From positions 11,832,361 to 11,896,360 of the forward strand of contig CM020501.1 in the NCBI GenBank assembly GCA_009823395.1: 64,000 nucleotides of DNA, read 5' to 3'. The position numbers were made by a program, and so were the translations under genes. This DNA is from Thamnaconus septentrionalis. Its lineage: Eukaryota > Chordata > Actinopteri > Tetraodontiformes > Monacanthidae. The notes under the pieces were generated by a model. That model made no database searches and was not told the DNA's origin. It worked only from the letters and a program-made list of their open reading frames with translations. This document shows positions 45,224 to 57,751 of the stretch, piece by piece (position 1 is the first letter of the stretch; every line of letters starts with the position of its first letter).

Positions 45224-46180
45224 CTTGTACATCATCCCTAAGCAAGCCGTCTTTTGCCTAATTAGATTAAAAACACTTGAACTGCCTGCTGTTATTAGTT
45301 ATTGTTATTTCTGTCCCAGTCACTAGTTGATTTTCGCTAGGAAACAGAATCTTGGCCTCCCCTGGTCACGTCCTTGGCACTGAATTCAAACTTTCAACAT
45401 CTTTCAATGCAAACTCTCAACATCTGCATTGGCCTGTCATTTACTTTAGGTTTTTTTTTTTGGTTACTTTTAAAATCAGTGGCCATATAGCAACCGGCCC
45501 ATAACCAAACCCCTTGAAAGGATTAATAAATGGGTGTGAATAAAGCTGAACTGATCTCTGTGATTTCAATGTGTGTGTTTTTTTTGTAAGGTCACTTTTC
45601 ACTTTTTAGTGACTGAAATTGTTTTAACTCTACCTAAAAGTAACCTTCATTGTAATGAAGAGATTTCTCAGTCAGCCCGGTTGTACAATAATTTTATTTG
45701 TTATTTAGTAGCGTTCCAGTGAACAAGACACTTAAACTAAAGAAGCTAAAATTACCTGAGACCTTTCCATTAATGGCTGAGAAGTTAAACTATGCACAGG
45801 CCCTCAGCAGAGCTTTTGACAAGTGGCGTGTCAGAATTGTGAATCATAGTGAGGACAGGTCGGGCAGGTACACACATGATTTTACTCCCAGGCTACAACT
45901 CTCTGGGTGTGTCATTCCTGCCAAACCAAACTGCAGCCAAACATTTCCACATCTTTTCAAGCCACTATAAGAGATTCAAAGTTTAACACAATGGTTTAAC
46001 TAGTAGTTGTCCTGCATTTTTGGGGCAGTAACATACATGAAAGTGATCAGGTCAATAGTCCTCTATGGCATTTACATTCAGCAACAGTGGTAGCTGTATT
46101 TGAAAATATTCAAGATGGGAGCGACTTGTCCAAATACAACAGATGCAACTGGAGAAAACGGCTTTGTAGAACTCAGGGAC
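44641..46180. other. intergenic gap between mnd1 and tmem131l
   Basis: AT-rich, with no exon I can support on either strand. It holds one tetranucleotide microsatellite, listed separately. An open frame at 45,698-45,970 (+) has no recognisable domain and is treated as chance. Confidence 0.6.
45184..45223 (+). repeat. (TATC)n microsatellite, ten copies
   Basis: Perfect tetranucleotide run between mnd1 and tmem131l. Confidence 0.98.
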
Positions 46181-46721
46181 ATTTTATTTACAACGTCAGA
46201 AAACAAGCTGCGCATTTTATTCACAACATTTAAAGACAAAACATATCCAACATAACTGAACTTTTCCATCAGTCAAGCATGCTGTTTGGAAATAAAGAAG
46301 AAAGGAAAACACAGGAAGAACGTCCGTAGGCACTCATTCCCAGAACATACATGTTGGGTCATTTGGCGTTAAGTGCTGATTCTTCTCCGTCGTCGACTCG
46401 GGGTTCTCAGTTTTCATGCAAACAGGTGTTGTAAAAGTCAGACTGCTAGGTTGTGTTTACTATGGAACCCGCTCGCAGCCACTAAAGGTTGGAGCTTCTC
46501 TTCTCTTGTTTCACCAAAGCAACATATCTGCTGATAAGGTCCATCTGCCGCAGCACAATATCTGATATCCATCCCCGTTCAAAGGCCACGGAGGACATAC
46601 GAACCTGCCTCTTTTCATTTTTCCTTTAAGTCACGTACAAACTAACACTGCTGAGACCAGCTTGACAACCAACCAGAGCTTATGAACACTTTTCTTTTTC
46701 ATGTTGTCACTGTGTCGCCAC
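46181..46721 (-). other. mnd1: probable mnd1 3'UTR
   Basis: Sequence downstream of the mnd1 stop. AATAAA-type signals on the minus strand occur near 46,184-46,189 and 46,216-46,221, so the transcript may end just beyond them. No other gene is visible here. Confidence 0.35.
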
Positions 46722-46828
46722 TCAGTCCATGTAGTCAAAGTCCTCTGGAATTCCAAAGGCTTTGTCAATGCGGCTGTCATCAAAGGCAAACTTCTTCTTT
46801 GTCCACGACTTGATGGAGAAAACATTGT
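46722..46828 (-). CDS. mnd1: mnd1 terminal coding exon
   Basis: Encodes [20 protein letters not shown] and ends [15 protein letters not shown] then TGA. Human ends [15 protein letters not shown]. Confidence 0.97.
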
Positions 46829-49800
46829 CTGGAAACAGAAATCAAAGTCTTTGTTTGATGAACTCTGAAATGATATTTAGCGCCATTTCACCAGTTCTAT
46901 GGAGTTATACATAGCACAGTCAGAGTGGGATTATGGAGATATTCTTAGACAATCATGGCCGAGTCTCTGAACAAACCATCTGTCTCACTGACATGAATCA
47001 CACGCATTTCTTCAACACCCAACAAGTGACTGTATCACTGGAGTTTCAGTCCTCGATGAGGGTGAGTCCTGCCAAGTACACTGATTCCACAGATCTGTCA
47101 GGTGAGACAGAACTTCTTCAAGGTGCCTGGCTGTGACTTCACTGTGATTTTAATTGGCTTAAGATTTCTGTTTGACTTTTTTCTTCTTTTTTTTCGACTT
47201 AGCCTTGTAAATTCAAGCCTGAGTGTTTATAGTGCTTAGTTTGACAGTCAAATGTAATCATTTTTTGTAATGAGTCACATTGGTGTAGCGTTGCAAAATA
47301 CATTAGTATGAAACCATTTAATTTACATCTATGTTAAAGCCACAAGTGGTTTTGTGACTAAGTATTTTCCATTTCTTTTAGGGAGTAATGACAGAAGCGC
47401 ATGTGAACTTAAAAGAATGCACACTTTTTGCTGGAATGATTGATTTATTGATGGTCTCATATTTTAAGACCTTATTTTTTATGCTTGAGTAGAGTAGTTT
47501 GCCGTGCGGATTAATGATCAAAAAATCTCTTCAGAAAGCTGTGTTCCCAGCCTCCAGCAAATAAGTGTGGGTGCTAGAATTATGAGTTCCACGCTTTGTT
47601 TGACCTCACACGTGTTTGGAAGGGGACAGAACCTAGGCAGCTTCGAGAGTGGAACAAACACTGGGGCTAGAGGGTAGTCTTTGTGACATCACAAAGGGCT
47701 TCATTTCAGGGGCTGTGTGTTTTAACATACAGTTTCTGAAAAGTGGTACATGCAAAAGTCGTGAAAGACGGGCTTCTTTTCATTGCTGCGAAGTCCGTTG
47801 TCATGCAAGAGCCATAAATTAGAAAACAGAAAGAAAAGTGAAGCGAACTTTGAACATCATTAAATAATTTCCCTCCCTCCTCAAAGCCTCACTGGGCTGT
47901 AGCTAAAGGTCAACACTGTTTTGGAATTATGATTCCAAAACAGTGAGTTGCGATGAATATTACAGCTTGCTTGTATTAAAAGACACTGCATTTACTCAAG
48001 GTGCCTGTGGACACAGTAATGAGGGGGGAAACACTTTCTGGTCACTGTCAACTCATGCCTATTGGTTTAGCAGTGTCCACCCCGTTTTCAAAAAGTGCAG
48101 TGAGAGGCAGATATGACTCATAGTTTCTTAAATAAATATAATTAAAAAGGGGGAGAGGGAGTAAAAGTGAGCCATGCAAAAAGCGCAACTCGCAACTGAA
48201 TTTGTTGACCTGGAGAGTCAAAACACTACAGACCTGGTTGGTTACCATGAGCCCCAAAGGTCAGCGTTGTTACTAGGTTACTGCTCAGGTCAATGAATGC
48301 ATTCAGTGTGGCTGTGTGCGTGTGTGGGTGTGTTTGTGTGCGAGTGCTAACTCCAGGGAGGTGACGTGTGCAACGCAAACTGCCCGTGCAGCCTGCACTT
48401 AAAATGTAATCAATGCAACACAGCCTGTCGGACAGAGTTATTTTTATGCGGGAGCAATTTGCAAAAAGTGAATTCAAACCCAGACTGCAGATCACGAGCT
48501 GCACCAACAGTTGTCCGTCAGTCTGATAAAGGTCACGGGGCCGAGAGAAAATGTATTCCGCATCAATTTGTTTTATGATAATCATTTTGCAGACCAAATT
48601 GTTTTAACTGTAGGCAGAGCAAAGTAGCAGTGACCTTCCAAGCCCACTGTGCAATTAAATGTATTACTTCCTGTTAATTTAACTGTCCACCTCAATAAAT
48701 GCATCGCTCTAAATCATCTGTGTGGGTGTGTAGGAAGGAAACAACTCACCTGTCCACCTGGAAACAGCAGCTTTTGCTACAACGTTTGATTTTCCTGCAA
48801 GTACAATGTATTATGAAGAATTAAAAATCAAACTTACAATAACAGAGTGTCATTAAAACAAAAACATTACATTATCCAAGACAGGGAAAGTCAGTAACGG
48901 GTGACAGTATTAAACAACTGTGTTAAAACTGCGTGTTAAGACTGAGGTTACAGAGGAGAGGAGACCATCGTTCTCCATTCTTGTACGTGCTTGTGCCTCC
49001 CAGGCAACACACCCTGTAACTATATTACAGGGAAACTAATTATCTGATCAACCATTTAACTGGTCCTGATTGGATGACAGCAGTTGTCGCAGCTGCTTTC
49101 TCAACCACCACCACCACTGATTTTTGTCAACAACAAAAAAAAAAGACTCAATGCTGCATTACACACTCTGTTTGAGCAGTTACAGTTTGTGTTACTAAAG
49201 CAATATTTTTTTTCATCATGAGACAGAAGGTGCAGGTCCAGATTTATTGTTTCATACACTTAGTAGGTTGCACTTTCAAACAAATGCTCATATAGCTGCA
49301 GCTAACAGCATTCTGTAATGTTGGAAGTTGTGGTCCAAAGAGGCGGTCCGATCAATTACTCTTTAGTGGGCTGTTCACCTTGCAGCACCTCCGCAGCTCT
49401 TGCTGCAAAGAGGCCTCTCTGAAGACGATGAGGTAGGTCTGAACAATGAGCCCAAATGGCGGCACTCTCCCAGCAAATACCAGCTTTTAATGTCAGCCGC
49501 ACTTAATCTCCCCTCTGGCAGTTTATTTATTTATGTATTTTTAACAGTTTAGGTTTAGAACTGTATTAGGAGTACATTGAAAACAAAATGTGTTAATCTC
49601 AAAGTACACTTTTCTTATTCTCCATTGTGTCTCATTCTTAAAGACTGCACGATTTAATCATTAGGACACACTGGACACTAAATATACCGGCAAACGTATA
49701 TTTGGGGGATTTTACTCATAAAGCGCTAACTCCAATAAACTAATGGAGATATTAGTTTACATAAGGGACACAAAGCAATGCAGGTCTCACACAATACCTG

Positions 49801-50125
49801 ACCAATCTGCAAGCCCGTCGTAGTAAAAGAAAGTAGGATAAGAAGTAATCAATAAAATGATTCAATAAATCATTAAAGAATTCCAACACGTGACACTCTG
49901 ATGCAGGCGAAGGAAGGTCGCTGAAACATGTCAGGTAAATAACCTCAAATATATGTCTGGGATAAAAGAATCTGTAACATAAATCTGTAATCTGACCCAG
50001 TGGATTGACATCTGCATCTTTGGACATTTATGGTTTCTTTTTAGGTGAACGTAAGTGCACCGAGGCAGATTTATCCTTTCTATTTTTGGTGTTGCCTCAC
50101 CGCAGCACGTTTATTTATGTGTATA

Positions 50126-50167
<42 letters not shown>

Positions 50168-53100
50168 ATATATATATATATGACTGTGCAACTTTTTTCA
50201 AATCTTTGGTCTTCTTCCTTTTTCAAGTGAAGCAATTTTGCACAACTCCAGAAAACTCCACAGTTAAGTAGTGTGTGTTTGCTCCGTATTTGGCCCATAG
50301 TTTAATTGAGGAATTGCATTTCTCAATTGAGCAATGAGAGCTGCATTCATGTGTATGCAGGGACATTTTGTTTTGAAGAGGCCTTGAGTCATGCGTCTGC
50401 AGAAACAGGTCTGAGCTTATTATTCTGCAAGTTAAGTCCAACCCGCAGTAGAAGAATAACATCAGGTCCTATCTGCACTTACCTCAGAATTCAAGACTCA
50501 ATGAGAGGAGATGTTATCTCTGACGTGTGTTTGTGTGTGTGTATGTGTGTGTGTGTACGTGCATGCGTGTGCTGCATGACTGCAGAAGGATAAAATGGGC
50601 AAGAACGGACACTGATTTACGATGAAGACAGATGATGAGCTGCCTCCCTTGAACTGGGCTGCATTTCGCACAAACCGCGCTGCATCTCATCAGGAGATGA
50701 CTTGGAGGGTTAAAGACAGATTAACAGGTCAACAACCATGCAGTTCACAGCTGCACCTAAAGAGGAGAGCAGTCACATACTGTCAGAGTCGGGTTTTCCA
50801 ATCTTATCAGGTCATCAGGAAGTGCCGCCACCAAAGTTCACGCAGATGTCATCCGAGAGACGTTCAACCGTCTTCGCTGTTTGTCACCGCTTATCAACAA
50901 TTTGGGCAGGAGAACGAAAAGCCCTACAAATTGACTTGGTTGGAAAGCTTCATAGAGAAAACACAGCGTTCCTGCGGTTTTGGATTGGTGTTCCGACAGC
51001 TGCTGGAAGCATTACGCCTCGATCCAAGGCCCTGAATTCACTGGATCCAACAGCTGGAGCTAACGGCTTCGCTGCAGCAACACAACTTCAGCCATTACAT
51101 TTCCTACAAACGTTGGGTAACATAAATACATACTTTGGTTCGCGCTCAATTATCAAAACAGATCCGAGTCTTTCTGCGCAAAGCTGGCATGTCCACTTCC
51201 TGCTGCTGGACTCAGACACTTGGCTATTAAAACTCTTAGAAGTCAAGCTTTAAGGCAGCTTATTGTACACAATATCTGTAAAATAAGAGGCAGCAAATCA
51301 ACCACGTGATGTAAGAATGTGGCTTTGCTTATTTAAATGGACGGTGTCACCTACCCAATAAGCCAAACATTGAACCTTGACAGACTAGATCCCTTTACTA
51401 GGCCTGTGCCGAGGAATCGATCCAACGCCTGGCTCGGCTGATGCCTGGCTGGATAATGCCTATTGTCCCATTGACAAATAAAACCATATTCAATCACGGC
51501 AGTGGCCGAGCTACTTGTGTCGTGTCGATTGCAATGGTTGGACTGCGTACACAGTTTATCTCAGTACAAAGGGGCTTCTAAGGTTCTTACCTTTCAAAAC
51601 ATTTTCCAGGCTGTTTTCTTTCAACATAACCTTTTGAGATAAGACTGTTTATTCAGTGTGACAAATTTTTTCTTTGAAAATTATTTTTCTATAATTTTTT
51701 TAAGAGTAGCTTAAGTCCTAAAAAAATTAAAGCGTATCATGGAACATATTCAAATAATTCTGCCAAGGTTAAGCTAGCGTTGATTTTACTGAGCCTTTAA
51801 TTGTGATTAATGTGGATTGCTGAAACATTTGTATTGTCAATCCTGTCTTATTCCCACGGAGCTAGCTACACTGGGTTACAGGTGGGCCATCTACCTGGGC
51901 CATGTGTCCATGTGGCTGTTTGCAGTAGAGAAGTGATTTTCACGCGGGCCATGAGCGCAGAACAGAGTCACGCTTGGTGCAACGTTGGGAGGAGCAGGTA
52001 AACAGACCAGATGTTTTTATGACACTGCGCAGGTCACATGTTCAGATAAAGGCAGCGCGCACCCTCAGCGGTCACTGACCACAAAGCAGGTGAGGATTTT
52101 TGTAATGCCTGTAAAAGCTTTGTTAAACGTGGAGGTGTGTCAATAGAGACGACCAAACAGAGTGAGTGGGTTTGCCTCCAAAACCTTCAGGCTGTGACAT
52201 CTGAGGTCGTTATGCTCATTAAGAGCACAGTTAAGGCAAACATGCAAGGCTTGCACCCGTGACAGGACTAACTGGAGTCAGGCCACCGGCTTGCGTTTGA
52301 AATCCAAGGTTTTGACTGAGTGCTGCTTTCAGCAAAAAAAGAGTGATTTATTTGATCTATAATTACACCAGCTGCATGTGCTCAGTATGAAGCAACTGGT
52401 TGAATTATAATAATAATAATCATAATAATAATAATAATAATAATAATAAATTGCATTTGTATAGTGCTTTTCAAAAAACTCAGACACTTTACATAAAAAT
52501 AAAAATCATATGGTAGATAAATAAAAAAAATGAAACATTTTCACTCACTGATCTCCTCTACAACTTCCGGGTCGCACTCCTTGTATTTGTCCAACTCAGC
52601 CAGCAGGTGAGTCTTGTCTTTTCTCAAAGCCTCCAACTCCTTCAGCAGACTGGCCCTCTCCTTCTGCACGTGCACAGACCCATTTTTGATTCACGCGACT
52701 GTTCAAATGACCACGTGTGCTTCGCAATAGATGCATTTTTCTTTGTGTGGCTGCACAGCAAAACATTCTTACTGTATCTTGTCGTCCCTCTTTAGCTTTT
52801 TCCACTGCTTTCTGCAGTGACTCCTTCCGCTGCTTGGCTTGGGTGCTCTGCAGAAGAAAAAGCACGTTTCGTACGTGGGGCTACATCACTGCATCTGTGG
52901 CATCACGCACAGGTGGACACGGGTCACATGTGTTCTGCCAAAGAACTGACAAATTCTGCTCACGACTTTCCTGCTGAAACTTCAAGTGATGAAACAGCAA
53001 AATTCAGTGAAAAACAAAACATCACATCTCCAGAGGGGCGACAAGTCAAAACAGGTTACGACAAGTAAAACAAAGCCGAGCTCTTCTGGCCGGCTTTGCA

Positions 53101-56100
53101 GCGCTGCAATTTTGCACTTCCTTTTTCTTGTCATGAAAGCAACCTCAATGAACACATACACACATCACTGCATGATGGGATAATCAGAGGACAATTATCA
53201 TACATCACCATCTACACGTTGTACATTGTGCTCTTAAAGCCTGGTTCTATATTTACACTGGCAGGGGGACAGGAGGCTGTGTCGCAATGAGCGACTGCCA
53301 AAAGGCTCTGCGCGCCTCCTCATTCCTTTTATTCATAACATCAATCAATGAGGTTTCTTTTTCAGCATTGAATCTGCGGCGCACTATGCGGCGGCGCTCA
53401 TGATATCCTCAACAGATTGCTGCTCTGCAGCATTTAGAATCTGTCCCAGAAATCTGGTGGCCGACATTCTCGAAGGAGCCACCTCCCTCACACCATCTGT
53501 CTGCCGGGCAAGTGGGACGCAACGCATGGCCAGAAATATCAGGACGAGCTGCATCGAACAGTATATGAAGCACCCTAAATGCGACTCATCGGCTTTCAAG
53601 TCAAATATCACAACTTTTTTTTTTTTTCTTCCTTCAAGCTGGGAAAAAACACTTGAGAGAAACGTAGCAGCACGTTTTCTTCCTTTTTCACCTACACTTA
53701 CAGCTCATCATGAGCTAAGTGACCGTAACCACACTGATTGGCGTCACTTTACTCGAAGCAACCGTCATTGCTCAACTACGGTAAAGCCTCCAGTTGTGAA
53801 AAACACAAGTTTTTTTTAACACTTCTTCAAAGCAATCGCTGCCGTTCTTTTTTCTTGCGCTAACCTCTGATTCATGAGGTCTTGTTAGGTCAAACTGAAA
53901 CCATCAGGTGGCTGACATGTCAGGCAGGGCGAATGAATCTAACAACTGTAAAATGACGACATTGCTGGGATTGCCTTTCAGTGTTTCTAGTTACTTGATG
54001 TCACTGGGCTGTATAGAAAAACTCAACTCGTGAGACTTGAGGAAAAACTCATTGTGACATGTACACAACTTGAGGCGTAATGACACCCAGTGTTAAGAGG
54101 GCAGTTCGGTCACAAGTTAATGTTTGTGTGCAAATATCCAATTCCGCCTGAAGTTTAATGTGATATCCACACAGTTGACAACTAGCAGGGAAATTTCGTG
54201 TGTTGCACTTTTAACCAGTGAATTAATTGGATCTATTCAGGGATGGAAAAAGTTTTTAACCCTTGTTTTACAGAAGGGTTTATGTCTCAGGGAAAGGCCT
54301 CTTTTTTTTTTTTTTTTTTTTTTTAAACCAAAGTGTTCCAAAAATATTTCTCTCTACCATGTCAGAAAGTTGTTGTTTTCAGAAATCAGAAGAAAGTCAA
54401 TTGAAACATCACAGATAGAAGGTCCAACAAGACATCAGTTTTAGCAGGAAGAGAGAACTGAAGTTTTATTTATGCATTTATTTATTTACACAAGTCTGAA
54501 AAAAGTGTACCAAACATGCGCCTCTTAGGAGAACTGCACATTTTTTGGGATAATTAATCCTGCCAGACGGCTTCACTGGAGTCTGGGACAAAAACTTAGG
54601 ATCTAAAAATCGCTCTACTAGGAGTCCTTTAAACCACCAAAACATTGTCCAGGCTTTAAAGTTTTGTTAAATTTCCTCAGCTCTTATTAGCTGCTCACAG
54701 ACAATGTTGTCGTATCGTTTTCAGACTCACCTGCTTTTGCAGCTCTTCCAGTTTCCGTTTGCGAGCGTGCAGGGCTTTGCTGGGGAAAGCCCAGAAGTAG
54801 TTGGATGTTCCCACTTTTTCACAATCCACCATGTTGTCATCTACAAGGCTCTGAAGCACATCCTTCACAGTCATGGGAGCTAAAAGCAGCCAAGGGAAGG
54901 AAAAACGTATTCAGGAGTTGTGGATTTTAATTTTGAATGATGACAGAGGTGTGATTGTCACACACTTCAGAGGTGATACAGGGTCTGATATATCCAATAT
55001 AAGCTATCATACAACATAGAGGGGATTTAACAAAAAAACAACCTATCACATCTCTCTTTTCTTTTTTCTTTCAATTTACTGCTGCAGAGTTCAGCACTGG
55101 AAAGTTCAGAGAGGTGAAAGCCCACACATCTGCAACATATCTGGTCCTCTTAGCGAACGCTGGGTGAGAGGATGTAACCGAACATGGAGATCCAATTTGA
55201 AAAGTGTCAGCGGTGAAATGCGATACTCCCACACGTTAGGAGCTGGGCTGATTCCTGGGAGGATGGTGAGCGGCAGCAGAAACAAAGACGATGAAAAACA
55301 CATGACATCAGGACTTTCAGTCTTTACTGGCTTCTCTTCATTTGTGCAGTAAAAAAACTAAAAACTTTTTTTGTTCTTTTTAACCCTTTAAACCCTCCAA
55401 CTGTCTTTCATTCATTCTGAAATGAGCACATTGGCAAAGAATTTTTCTTTTTATACAGCTCTTGTTGCACATATTATCCTGGCCCTCACCCCCATCGTTC
55501 AGTCATTAAATCCAATCCATGAAAAGGGGTAGAAACATGCTTTAAATCACAAAGACGTGAACTGGTGTCTCCAGATTAATGTCCGCTCGAAAACAGAAAC
55601 TGCTTCATAAACCGCCTTGTGCGGAGCACTTAACCCTCTCCTCATGGGCACCATGTTGACACAGAGGAGAGAGGGCGTTTCATTACAAAACATGAACATG
55701 TTCAACTGTTCTCCATGCAATGAGACGATTGTTGCCAAAGATAGGTTGGTTTCTGCTGACAAAGATAAAGCCCTAGTCCCGGTTGTCATGGTGATCGTGC
55801 AAGAATGCATGAGGGTGCAGCGAGGTCTTTTATAAATAAACTAGTGGCATTTCACACACAAAAAATGTTTTAGCCAGCACTCACATGTTTGTCCCATTTA
55901 TTTAGAAATTCTATGAATAAATGAATAAACATAAATATTCCTCAACAAATCATAATTTCTTTTTTTTTTTTAAATCTTTGTTTGGTTGTTTTTAAAACCT
56001 CACACCTCACAATGAATCGCTTAATGTGTGTACATGGAGCTTAAAGACGACATTAAACAAATCAACCAACCCTGTGCTGAAAATGATGTCATTACTCACC

Positions 56101-57051
56101 GATACCCTTTGTCTTTGGGGCAGTCTTCTCAATGTCCTTCAGCTGAAACACATCTTTCTTCAAGGAAATAACGACAACAACACTTGTGATAAAGGTCATA
56201 CATTCAAGTAACTACTGTATATTTGTCTTGACATACGCAGTATATGTACATATACACAAAACCCACAAATATATAACATACAAGTCAGTCAGAGACTGGC
56301 AGACAAAGATAACGTAAATAAATAAATAAATCTGCCTGGGTTCCTTCTATGCAAAAATTAAAAATCCCTTCAAAAATTGTTCATCTGCAAAAAAACAAAA
56401 CAAAACAACAACAACAACCAAAACTCACCGTTTCGAAAAAAATCTCCATCATGCGACTTCTCTTCTCTTCCAAACTCAGTCCTTTCCTCTTTGCCTAAAT
56501 AACATTTTATTGCATCAAAAAAATTGAAATCCATTCCCATTATTGTACAGTTCATGACTATATTATACAGTAATGAATGGCAAGTGGCAAGCAATAAAGT
56601 ACACAAAAGATGCACAAGCCCTTTTGCATGAATATATAGTAATATATACCTAATTATTAGGACAGTGGGGAATGTGGGTATCCAAAATAGGTTTTTAAAT
56701 CATTAAGTACTTCAACACTGGTCTTGCTGGTTGAATTAAAAACCTCCAGCCACTAGGGGCAGCGCTGATTCACAAATGTCTCCGCCGAAGAAGACAATCG
56801 TTTTCACCCATCTGTTACAAAGTCCTGTCTATTAATAAATGCTATAAAGGCACGTTCTGTTTGAACGGTTGATATTTATTTACATGGTAGAATATTAATA
56901 AAGCCTGGGAAGCCCAAGTTAGGGTTGTTATATCGCCGGTGTCACAGCTAGTTATCGCCCTGACAACTGCTGCTAGCTACGGAGTTGTTCATGCAGAGCT
57001 GTACTCAAACCACTCCCAAGTCATATCAGAATCATGGATAAAGTCTACGTA
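46722..57051 (-). CDS. mnd1: mnd1, meiotic nuclear divisions protein 1
   Basis: Coding exons in transcript order: a proposed ATG-only exon 57049-57051 (tentative), then 56429-56494, 56100-56157, 54731-54879, 52773-52847, 52549-52663, 48750-48794, 46722-46828. All seven later exons join in phase. Adding a bare ATG gives 618 nt, or 205 residues plus stop, the length of human MND1. The N-terminus (about 1-80) is the winged-helix DNA-binding region, residues about 83-150 are a charged coiled coil, and the C-terminus ends in [13 protein letters not shown]1 pairs with HOP2/PSMC3IP; the dimer binds DNA and stimulates DMC1 and RAD51 strand invasion during meiotic homologous recombination in the nucleus. 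It sits between trim2 and tmem131l, as in human, all in the same direction. Confidence 0.95.
48750..48794 (-). CDS. mnd1: mnd1 exon 7
   Basis: A 45-nt exon encoding [14 protein letters not shown], aligned to human QANKVAKEAANRWT. CAG acceptor, GTGAGT donor. Confidence 0.9.
50130..50181 (+). repeat. compound (GT)n-(TA)n microsatellite
   Basis: About seventeen GT units followed by a TA run, in the mnd1 intron between exons 6 and 7. Confidence 0.95.
50738..51253 (+). other. unassigned 171-codon open frame inside an mnd1 intron
   Basis: The longest open frame that belongs neither to the trim2/tmem131l exons nor to the array. It lies opposite to mnd1, between mnd1 exons 6 and 7. Starts [19 protein letters not shown]; no domain, signal peptide or repeat is recognised. 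A second frame on the same strand (50,622-51,035) is open across the same DNA, which weakens a coding reading. Probably chance or an old element. Confidence 0.15.
52407..52450 (+). repeat. (TAA)n microsatellite
   Basis: Imperfect TAA run (one CAT interruption), 100 bases beyond mnd1 exon 6 in its downstream intron. It is joined to the element tail in the next entry. Confidence 0.93.
52451..52495 (+). mobile_element. short dispersed-repeat tail
   Basis: TTGCATTTGTATAGTGCTTT followed by CAGACACTTTACAT resembles the very common fish repeat segment TTTATATAGCGCTTTTC...GCTTTACA. Together with the adjoining (TAA)n this looks like a retroelement 3' end. Family assignment is from memory and unverified. 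Confidence 0.45.
52549..52663 (-). CDS. mnd1: mnd1 exon 6, coiled coil
   Basis: Encodes [20 protein letters not shown] and [15 protein letters not shown], matching human VEKYKDCDPQVVEEI. Ends one base into an Arg codon at a GTGAGT donor. Confidence 0.95.
52773..52847 (-). CDS. mnd1: mnd1 exon 5, coiled coil
   Basis: Encodes [18 protein letters not shown], aligned to human ASLQKSIEKAKIGRCETE. 25 codons in phase 0. Confidence 0.92.
54301..54324 (+). repeat. poly(T) tract
   Basis: A run of 24 T in the mnd1 intron between exons 4 and 5. On the minus strand it is poly(A), possibly a retrotransposed tail, but no element body is recognised. Confidence 0.9.
54731..54879 (-). CDS. mnd1: mnd1 exon 4
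   Basis: Encodes [20 protein letters not shown] and [20 protein letters not shown], the best conserved part of the family: end of the winged helix and start of the coiled coil. Confidence 0.97.
56100..56157 (-). CDS. mnd1: mnd1 exon 3
   Basis: Encodes [19 protein letters not shown], the winged-helix core (human [19 protein letters not shown]). Confidence 0.96.
56429..56494 (-). CDS. mnd1: mnd1 exon 2
   Basis: Encodes [19 protein letters not shown] and FET, matching human KKKGLSAEEKRTRMMEIFSET. TAG acceptor, GTGAGT donor, 22 codons. Confidence 0.95.
57049..57051 (-). CDS. mnd1: mnd1 proposed exon 1 (start codon only)
   Basis: Exon 2 starts in phase 0 with Ala-Lys-Arg-Lys-Gly, one residue short of the family N-terminus (human MSKKKG), so exon 1 should end exactly in ATG. 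On the minus strand an ATG directly followed by a good donor (GTACGT) lies here, in a favourable context (AAAATGG) and with several CpGs upstream. Another ATG followed by GTAACC at 57,669-57,671 is less attractive, because upstream of it on the minus strand is mostly a TA repeat. Confidence 0.4.
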
Positions 57052-57683
57052 CCATTTCTCTAAGTTGACTTTGCCAGACAATCCTATTTATGTTACGGTT
57101 GAAGCGCCCGCGTTGTCATACAGCCTCACTGTTGTGTTCGTATTCCCTGAAAACCTGGCAGTACTGAATTTCCCGCGGAAGGACGACACTTGTAGATGCT
57201 GCATTCACTGGCATCGAAATTCGAAAAACAAGAAACCAAGGTGGAAAGCCTTGCATTCGGAAATTTAATTTTGTCTTTAAAATTGCTCAAACAGTTTTTT
57301 TTTCTTTTTCGGGATCACTTGCATGTGAATAGAGTTTGGTGTTTTTCGTGAATAAAATACAGCTTCAGGTGTAAAATCAAAGCTTATGTCGCTCAATTCA
57401 ACAAATTTTACTTTTAATATTCTAAATGAAAAAAAATAACATAACAAAAAACGTATTGTAGTTATTTTGAATATGACGTCAATGAGCCTAAAGTACCTTG
57501 GAAAAGAACGATTGTGGTGAGTTTGGTCTTGAGTTCATGAATTATTTCCGACTGGAAGAGAAGGTAACGTTACTTCTGGCAAGGCGATGCTTTCTCCATT
57601 AGGTGGTTTTCTATTGCCCCCTACTGTTTTAAACTATGTATTGTTTAAATATTAGCCGCTGTGGTTACCATTACGCAAATAGA

Positions 57684-57751
<68 letters not shown>

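Noticed and set aside
50005..50298. Frames containing runs of Cys-Val or Thr-His
   Set aside because: Products of the (GT)n microsatellite.
53400..53819. 139-codon plus-strand frame in an mnd1 intron
   Set aside because: Low-complexity end (poly-Phe from a T run), no recognisable domain. Chance frame.
56939..57268. 109-codon plus-strand frame overlapping the proposed mnd1 5' end
   Set aside because: It begins with GTG, not ATG, lacks a recognisable domain, and a frame of this length is expected by chance in this much DNA.
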